From NCBI GenBank assembly GCA_963555705.1, contig OY743174.1, positions 58,364,234 to 58,428,233 of the forward strand: a stretch of DNA of 64,000 nucleotides. Reading direction: 5' to 3'. Positions 57,400 to 64,000 of the stretch are shown in pieces; position 1 is the first letter of the stretch, and each line of letters opens with the position of its first letter. The position numbers and the translations under genes were made by a program. A model generated the notes under the pieces. It was not told the DNA's origin, searched no databases, and saw only the letters and a program-made list of their open reading frames with translations. This DNA is from Ligustrum vulgare (taxonomy: Eukaryota; Streptophyta; Magnoliopsida; Lamiales; Oleaceae).

Positions 57400-58010
57400 T
57401 ACGAGAGTCTAATTGCAATATTCTTAAACTTTTGGTGGCCAATTCCGTAAAATTTTAAGCTTGAAGGACTTAAATTATAATTTTCCCAAGACTTTATTGG
57501 CCAATTTTGAGAAATTCCAAACTTTAGGTCCCAATTTGAAACAAAACCAAACTTTAGAGGTCCAAAATATGAAAATTTCAATCTTTAAAAGTTGATTTTG
57601 AAAATTTTCAAACTTTAGGAGCCAATTTAGCAAATTCCCAAACTTTAGGGACTTAATTTTAAAAAAAAATCAAACTTTAAGGACCAATTTTGAAAATTTC
57701 CAAACTTTAGTGACTTAATTAGAAAATTTTCAAACTTTAGGGACCAAATTAAAGAATTTCAAAACTTTAGGTGCTGTATTAGAAAATTTTCAAACCTTAG
57801 GGGACTGAATTAGAAAATTTTCAAAATTTAGGGACCGAAAATGAAAGTTTTCAAACTTTAGGGGCTGAAATTTTAAAACCCATAACTTTAAAGGTCCTGA
57901 CTTAAATAAATTTATAACTTCAGGGGCTCAATTTATAAATTTCAGAACTTTAGGGCCAACTTAAAAAATTTCATAACATTAGGATCAAACATTTAATCCA
58001 AAACAAAAGA
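57400..58010 (-). repeat. Field of 'caaactttagggaccaaatt' repeats in the copia leader
   Basis: About fifteen degenerate units of 35-40 bp each contain (a/c)aaactttaggg(a/g)cc(a/t)a followed by an A/T-rich part. The same unit type, in either orientation, marks other LTR elements in this window. Confidence 0.8.
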
Positions 58011-58059
58011 GAGGACCGGAGGTGCAATTTCATATAATTTCCCAAAATTGCAAAACAGC

Positions 58060-58345
58060 CCTTACAAACTTCTAATTTCCGGTGACAGCCCCCGCCTCCA
58101 AAATCAAATCACAGCAGCTAGGGTTTATCACCCTTGCCACCGCCGCAGCCCTGTACGTGCAGCGCCATCACCGGCGCTGCTCGCCTGTATCACCGGTAGG
58201 GCATCGCGCGCAGCGCCAACCCCGGCGCTGCTCGCCTGCAGCGCCGCGCGCTGCGCACCACGATTCCGGCGAACTCCATCGCAACGCAGAGCCACTGCAA
58301 CCCCTTCTCCGACCTTAATCGAACCCTTAATTGATCTCCATCCAC
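58060..58345. other. GC-rich block in the copia leader
   Basis: A sharply GC-rich segment ('cgccgcagccctgtacgtgc', 'gcagcgccgcgcgctgcgca') in an AT-rich element. It contains two copies of 'ccccggcgctgctcgcctg' type sequence (near 58170 and 58220). It opens frames on both strands, none with a known motif. It may be captured host 5' sequence. Confidence 0.5.
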
Positions 58346-58486
58346 CGGCCACATTCGATTCAAACATAACCGAACCAAACCAAAACCAAAAATTCAACAT
58401 CCCAAACTCGATTTTCACAGATTCACACCTTAATCTCGAAAATATATACATGATTTTGAAACTATACACATACATACAAATCCGAA

Positions 58487-58488
<2 letters not shown>

Positions 58489-58564
<76 letters not shown>
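58489..58564. repeat. (AT)n microsatellite
   Basis: About 38 AT dinucleotides, preceded by 'catacatacaaatcc' and followed by acacatc. It lies between the GC-rich block and the primer binding site. Confidence 0.95.
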
Positions 58565-58569
<5 letters not shown>

Positions 58570-58842
58570 CAAAATCGGCAGTGAGTTCATTGCTTTCCAA
58601 ACCTTAATCCTTTCAAAATCAAAATTTCAATATATATCATATTATGAACCCGAATCTGAAATATATACATACAAACAGAACTTCAATTTGTGTCTTAATG
58701 ATCTCGCCGAATCCATTATTCCAAAAACCATATACACATATGCATGCATTAGCGTTTTAATCCATGTATAAGGCAGTGAGAAGATGTATACATTATATAT
58801 CATATTCATACGAAGATAGATCTGATAATTCAACACGATGTT

Positions 58843-58855
58843 GGCTCTGATACCA
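58843..58855 (-). other. Met-tRNA primer binding site of the copia element
   Basis: TGGTATCAGAGCC on the minus strand, two bases after the 5' LTR. It is complementary to the 3' end of initiator Met-tRNA, the usual primer of plant copia elements. Confidence 0.92.
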
Positions 58856-58857
58856 CT

Positions 58858-59314
58858 TGTTAGTAAAATTTATTTCACAGATAAATTATTTATCTATGAT
58901 CCAAAATAAATCATCATGCTGAATTATCAAGAATTAAAGAACTGAAGCGGAAGCGTACCTTAATCAAACGTGATTCACGATAAACGATTCGGCGTTTGGA
59001 TCTTCTAAATCGATACGTAGTCCGTATTTTCTCTCTGATGATGGGATGTCAGACAAGATGAACAGTACGTAGCATTCAAGGACCATAACCGACTTTATAA
59101 ACTGAATTACCAATTAACCTAATCCGGCTCATCATGAATTAGGTAATGGCCTGGTATCTACACATAAAAGCCCATACATTAATTAAATGCATTAAAGCCC
59201 GATATATCAAATCCGTATTAGATCACTTTAATTGGGCTTAACCAAGTTGATAGCCTTTTATTGAATACACAATAATTAACATATAAGCCCACACGATTGA
59301 TTAAAATCCTTACA
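58858..59314 (-). repeat. 5' LTR of the copia element
   Basis: 457 bp. TSD TCCAC follows at 59315-59319. Confidence 0.94.
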
Positions 59315-59319
59315 TCCAC

Positions 59320-59709
59320 CTCTTTAATTTTCTTTAGTTATATTCTCCGAGTTCATATAGCACTTGATGAGTGGACGCTAAGATCTAACTAAGAACCTCC
59401 AACATAGACCTATTCAAGAACACGAGACTTGTCCATTCCCAACAAAATCTGCTTTTTTCAAGAAATTTGGCAACTGAGATTTGAGAGTCTACTTTCTTCG
59501 GATTTGGTTTCTGAAAATTCCTAGCAAATTCACCAATTTTGTTCTTTCCAACTGACATAACTTTCAATGACCATTAATTTTGCATTAAAAAAAAAATGGA
59601 TACTTCAAGCTTGCAATTTGCAAAGGTGGATGTCCAAGAAGGTAGTTCCGGCACCGTATGCACATTGATAGTTAAATAATTTAAAGGGTATTTAGCGCCC
59701 AAAAAAAAA

Positions 59710-59740
<31 letters not shown>

Positions 59741-60278
59741 TAATCATCATCATCATCATCTTGCCAAAAAAATATATTTTTTCTCTTAACTAGATTTTGA
59801 TAGTAGGATATGTTTTGGATTATGATCTTGAATTAACTTTGTAATTGAAGAAGAAATCTCATCGTCACATGCATTGGCGGAGCCACATGGGGGCCATGGC
59901 CCCCACTGATCTTTTGAAAAAAAAAAAAAAAAAATTTGAAGAAAAAAATTGAATAGTGAAGATTGTGTATTCTCAATTGAAATATGTACGATAAATTTCC
60001 AATTTTCTTGTATTCATTCATTGATTTTAGTTTACATTATTAATTTGTTCAATATTTAGTTTTAAATCTTGGACATATTTTAATATTTATATTTAATGCT
60101 TATGTTGCAAATCCACCTTAGTACTACATGTTTTAGCATATATAAATTAATGTTTACTGATTATTTTTTTTATTATGACTGGATTTGCTTAATTTGAGTG
60201 GATTATTAGCATATTTTATTTTATTTTAATATTATTATGTATTTCTTTTGTTTAAAAACTTTTTCCTAGTTAACTTGT
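59320..60278. other. Unassigned sequence with microsatellite and poly-A-like tract
   Basis: 59700-59762 is a compound (AAAT)n(AAT)n(CAT)n microsatellite. 59868-59912 holds 'cattggcggagccacatggg' and 'ggccatggcccccactg', a palindromic block of the type seen at ends of decayed hAT-like elements, followed by an A-run. A 60-codon minus-strand frame (59385-59567) has no known motif. Confidence 0.45.
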
Positions 60279-60436
60279 TGATAAGTGTATAAAATACACT
60301 TATTTATGCGCTAAAATTATGATATTATATTGTCATTTTTGAATATATACTACTTAATTAGTTGCTATTTATTTACATTTCATACTAATTCTCAAAATCA
60401 AGGGAATGAAGCAAATTGAGGAAATTAATGAGCAAC
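60279..60436 (+). mobile_element. Athila/Tat-type LTR, left part
   Basis: Starts TGATAAGTGTATAAAATACACTTATTTATG, the palindromic LTR start typical of Athila/Tat elements and close to the LTR starts of the nested pair. It is interrupted at about 60436 by a Tekay-type LTR. Confidence 0.5.
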
Positions 60437-60738
60437 TGTGTCACGCAAGGCAAAAATTTTCATTTATTTTAAATTTCGATGCCAACAAGTGGCGCATGGT
60501 AATTTGCGAAAATACTTTTAACTTTCTTTTCATAAGTCAGTGACGTAAACGATGTCACTTAATTGAGATTTCAAATTCACTTTATTTTAAAATAAAATCC
60601 ATTCATTTTAAAAGTAATGATAAAATATTTAAATAAAGATCTTGACTTTAAAATATTTTAGATAAATAGTAACAATAATAAAATCATGAGTTTGGCAGTT
60701 CAAATCGAGTCAAGTTCATATAATCATGACTAGTACAA

Positions 60739-60986
60739 ATTCATGTCTTTTCAAGAGAGCATGACTTTTAATGGAGCTCATATTACAAATCAACTACTAT
60801 CACATCGCCCACAAGTTGGGAATGTAACCCTGAATTCAAGCGTGAAGTTTATTCCACGAGTTATTCATGTCTTTTCAAGAGAGCATGACTTTTAATAGGG
60901 CTCATATTACAAATCAACTACTATCACATCGCCCACAAGTTGGGAATGTAATCCTGAATTCAAGCGTGGAGTTTATTCCACGAGTT
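60739..60986. repeat. 124-bp tandem duplication
   Basis: 'attcatgtcttttcaagaga' through 'gtttattccacgag' occurs twice head to tail (60739-60862 and 60863-60986) with about five differences. Confidence 0.85.
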
Positions 60987-61509
60987 CTTTTACAAGCGTG
61001 GTTTCTATACCACGGGTTTAAACTAGGGAGTCGAGATCCCTGAAATTCATTAAGAAGCGTAACCACATCGTGATCCAATTACTGGACTATGTGGCACGTA
61101 TGTCAAGACAAGCGAAATAGAAAATGACTGTAATACCATGTAAGATGTTCATTTATAAGCAATGCATAAGGGAAATATGAAAAACCTTTTAATGCAATGT
61201 AATAACTTTAAATGTATCATGAAGTAGCATTTAAGAGCATATAGAAGTCAAGTCAACTCAATCTAACTCAAGAAGAGTCCATACATTCATGGATTTCACA
61301 TAAACAAGTAAATTCTTATATAATTAAGATTGAAATAATATTCAAGCTACTTTAAGTTCATCTTCTCAAGTCAAGTCAAATGGATATAATCATGTATTTT
61401 GTCAAGCAGATGATTTATCAATATATTATCTTTATCACATTGATGATTCTAAGATCACGTACACAAGAATAATGATTCCTTTAAACATTCAAATAGTACT
61501 GATTTAGTA

Positions 61510-62055
61510 TCTCATGTATCGATACATATAAATATCTATCGATACATAAGAGAACACGAACTTTTTAAAATATCTATGTGTTGATATATGGTGTCAAACT
61601 TTTACAAGTATGATATTGATATCAAGATAGTGATAATATCATAGTTAATCATCTTCTTTATTTTAATCATATGAATGTTAAGATAATAATATAACAATTA
61701 CATGGAAATTAAATACGGAAGCTTATGACAAGATCATATAAAAACATGACGATATAATATCATATTGGCTTTATAACGATATCACAATCTCAAGATGATA
61801 ATACTATTGAACTTATAACAATATCAAGATAATATTACGATAACAATATCATATTAAATATGAAATTATAATGAGACCACGTAATCAAGTAAACAATTAA
61901 ACATATTCCACTCACCTCATTCCAAAAATGTCTAAAACGAGGTTTTGTATATTCTGCTTATAGGATGTATCAATATTATTCCATGAACATGTATCGATAC
62001 GTGTTCGTCTTCAAGTTTCAAGTATCGATATATCGTATCGACACATGTAGTCGAT
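61510..62055. repeat. Cluster of TATCGATA palindromes in the Tekay-type LTR
   Basis: gtatcgatacat, tatcgatacata, gtatcgatacgt, gtatcgatatatcg and tcgtatcgacac occur in two groups (61510-61550 and 61990-62050), upstream of the minus-strand TATA box region. Confidence 0.65.
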
Positions 62056-62290
62056 TCAGTACTGTCAAATGGATTTCTGGGATTTTTCAAGGTTTCTAAC
62101 TATGTTTGGATCATATAAAACTTGTTTAGAACATCAAGAATCATGTTATTAAATTAACATGTCTTGAACATAACAAAATATTTAAACATGATTCTAATCT
62201 ATAATTTTTGAACGGATGAGAAAGGAAACCTTTTAACTCATGGTTTCATTCTTTAACTTTGGTCGTGAAGAATTTCAGTGCAATCCATGG

Positions 62291-62300
62291 CTATTTATAG
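62291..62300 (-). promoter_or_regulatory. TATA box of the minus-strand LTR
   Basis: CTATAAATAG on the minus strand within the LTR, matching the box of the copia-like and SIRE-type LTRs in this window. Confidence 0.55.
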
Positions 62301-63047
62301 CTAGATAGAACCAAGTGCATGGGAAAGAGAAAAGCTCTCGGCTTTAGGAGAGAGTTTCCTATTTAGCAAATTAAAGAATTGCGGCGGTTTAAACAAAACA
62401 GGAGGTGGAAATGTTTAATCAAAAACAAGCTACAGCTGTATGAGCTAGAATGGATGACTCATAAAGCCTACAAGGTTGGTGGTAGGAAGTAGACGGACAC
62501 CTCATGCTTGCTTGTCTCCGAAAAAATCAGTTTGCAGGGTCATTTTTAAGCTCATATTTGAAGTATCAAACGATGTCGAAATCTTTATTTCTTGGCACCA
62601 TTTCAAAGTACTCATAGTGTACTATAATATGCAATTTACGGAGTAATAAATGGATAATTGAGGAGAAAGTTATGACTTTCCGAAGTTGACCACTTAAAAC
62701 TGTTTTTGAATTAACCATTTTTATCATCTTAACTTTAAAAATTCACCGAGAACTATCCATTGGTCGGAATGACAAATCACTTTTATATTCTCGAAGTTCA
62801 CATCGAGAACTTTGCCGTACACAGATGACATGTAGTCGAATGAGGTTGGCAGTGACCAAACGAGTATATGGAAGATAGGCATAAAAATACGTTTTCGTCG
62901 TAACTTTTATTATTTAACATTTCTATTTTTCTTCTGTTAAATCCCGTTTCTATTTCTTTTCATTCCAAAATAATTACATAAATTATAAAATGCTTTTATT
63001 ACATCATAAGGGGCAATAAAGGACATCAAAATTCTCGGGTCGTTACA

Positions 63048-63660
63048 AACATGATGACTAATTTAAGTTAAAAATTTCACAATCGGGAGTTGTTAGGGTC
63101 AACCGGGAAACATGCATGATACTAAAGTGAAGAATTCAAGATTTAGATGACCTAATTGAAGAAATTGAGAATTGAAATAAGCTAATTGAGAATATTCTAA
63201 AGTGTGTGGACCAAATTGCTCAAATTAGAAGATGGAGGACTTGAGGTGCAAATAAAAGAGGACCAACTTATACAGATTTAAAGTTAGAAAGTTATGTTGT
63301 AAGTTACTACCGCATGGCCTCTCCTATCAAAGGCGCGAGGCCGCATGAACCACATCAAGTATGGCAGAATTGGTTTTGGCTTAAACGCGGCCGTAAGGTT
63401 TTTTCCTAGGCGACCGCGCAGGTTCTCGACTAAGCCGAATTTTGGGCTTTTTTTGATCGATTTTAATAGGTTTCCTACTTGATCATCTAGATTATTTCAT
63501 AACCTATATATACAACTCGTGAGGCACAAAGTCCAGACATTTTCCTCACCTAAGAACAGCTTAAACCTCGTATTTCAATGTCAAATTCTTGGAGATCGAA
63601 GCAAAGCAAAGGACGAAACTTGAAGATTACATGAAGAATTGATTCTTGATGTAAACTTTC
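63048..63660 (+). mobile_element. Athila/Tat-type LTR, right part
   Basis: GC-richer 'cgcgaggccgcatg', 'acgcggccgtaagg' and 'ggcgaccgcgcagg' strings, then 'ccgaattttgggctttt' and a TATA region 'cctatatatacaac' (about 63502), resemble Athila LTR promoter sequence. It would continue the part at 60279-60436. The 3' end is not identified. Confidence 0.45.
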
Positions 63661-64000
63661 CTTTCTTTTATATTTTTTGACGTCAAAAAATGGCCCAGAC
63701 ACATGTCATTCTCTTAGTCAACTTAAAATGAAAAATATAAGAAGTGAAAGTAAGAAAGAGTTAACAAACGATAGGGCCAGACCCATGGTCTAACCTTAAT
63801 TGCTTTTTCCCTTGTATACATCTTGAGAGAATTTGAGGGAATACAAATAATTCGATAGTGTTTTCCTCTATGTGGGGGAAAAAAACCTCCTCCCCTTGTT
63901 GTTTACAACACTCTGGTATTTATAAGCAAAAATGTAATGATTACACTAACAAGTGGTTAATACTTTGTCAAATATTTTTCCAACTTGATGTACTTCTAAC
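63661..64000. other. Window end, nothing recognised
   Basis: AT-rich DNA. 'ggtatttataagc' near 63916 looks like a TATA region of an LTR or promoter, but no element ends were found. Confidence 0.3.

Larger units (their letters stand above)
52770..59314 (-). mobile_element. Complete but defective Ty1/copia retrotransposon
   Basis: LTRs of 457 bp (52770-53226 and 58858-59314) are flanked by the perfect duplication TCCAC (52765-52769 and 59315-59319). By eye they differ at five positions (about 1.1%). The primer site TGGTATCAGAGCC (initiator Met-tRNA) follows the right LTR on the minus strand, and the PPT CCCAAGTGGGAGAT precedes the left one. Gag, integrase, RT and RNase H remnants lie in the right order but with many stops and frameshifts. 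Protease and most of the integrase core are missing. The 2-kb leader carries tandem duplications, a 'caaactttagggacc' repeat field and a GC-rich block. Confidence 0.93.
60437..63047 (-). mobile_element. Tekay-type gypsy LTR, minus strand, probably solo
   Basis: Read on the minus strand it starts TGTAACGACCCGAGAATTTTG (63047), the typical Tekay LTR start. A TATA box CTATAAATAG lies at 62300-62291 in the right orientation. No PPT stands before it and no primer site or interior after it, so it is probably solo. The other end is set at 60437 only because the minus strand there reads ...GACACA. The flanking 5-mers GCAAC and AACAT do not match, so the border is uncertain. Its length of about 2.6 kb is close to the LTR at 1191. 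Confidence 0.6.

Noticed and set aside
58048..58584. 178-codon frame ending in a poly-Ile/Tyr tail
   Set aside because: The tail is the (AT)n tract and the start is the GC-rich leader block. It runs opposite to the element's own transcription.
59385..59567. 60-codon minus-strand frame next to the copia element, considered as a host exon
   Set aside because: No known motif. Joining it across the TSD to the left flank did not give a convincing gene.
1..64000. tRNA or rRNA genes
   Set aside because: No cloverleaf with A and B boxes or rRNA core was recognised. The tRNA-like strings found are retroelement primer binding sites.

Overview
This window reads as nuclear, intergenic, repeat-dense DNA of a eudicot plant, probably an asterid; the species cannot be named from sequence alone. 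The reasons are AT-rich DNA with GT-AG introns, Tekay/Del and Athila/Tat-type Ty3/gypsy LTRs, SIRE-type and other Ty1/copia LTRs, a CACTA element, Helitron helicase remains, many MITEs, and one host-type gene that is a broken CYP76-like cytochrome P450. I see no intact host gene. Most open frames longer than 60 codons are by-products of transposons, microsatellites or CAG-rich LTRs.

Layout. 1-3745: 3' end of a Tekay/Del-like gypsy element (integrase, chromodomain remnant, polypurine tract, LTR). 3746-5498: decayed retroelement sequence. 5499-11325: a complete non-autonomous copia-like LTR element (207-bp LTRs, TSD GATAA) without recognisable pol. It carries a broken thaumatin-like gene fragment, three arrays of inverted repeats sharing one loop sequence, and five copies of a 3' module. 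11326-17600: Tourist MITE, CYP76 pseudogene with a MITE in its intron, a small Mutator-like MITE and a hAT-like element. 18690-20320: degenerate repeat split by a solo Tekay-type LTR (TSD CGTAA). 20589-21110: Helitron 3' end with helicase remnant. 22247-23776: two more MITEs, the second an inverted copy of the one in the P450 intron.

25170-34146: a CACTA element on the minus strand with a nine-exon Ulp1/C48-protease gene and a tnp2 transposase gene. The transposase is broken by a nonsense codon, a SIRE-type solo LTR (31521-33419, TSD ACTCT) and a deletion with repeated sequence at the join. 34147-34516 plus 49344-49480: a copia fragment split by a 14.8-kb nest. The nest is an outer non-autonomous Tat/Athila-like element (34517-49338, TSD ATGCC) holding an inner relative (39296-46024, TSD TGGCT). 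Each has a tRNA-Asp primer site, a PPT and one unrecognised minus-strand ORF (255 codons in the inner copy). 52770-59314: a complete but coding-defective copia element on the minus strand (457-bp LTRs, TSD TCCAC). 60279-63660: an Athila-type LTR apparently split by a Tekay-type LTR on the minus strand.

The insertion order can be read from the nesting: CACTA and the copia fragment are older, then the SIRE solo LTR and the outer element, then the inner element. LTR pairs of four elements are almost identical, so recent mobilisation is likely. None of the four encodes a usable polymerase here, so they would depend on enzymes supplied in trans. The strongest leads for something undescribed are the covarying CCAGAAG-loop inverted repeats of the element at 5499-11325, the unknown conserved ORF of the nested pair, and the captured thaumatin-like fragment.
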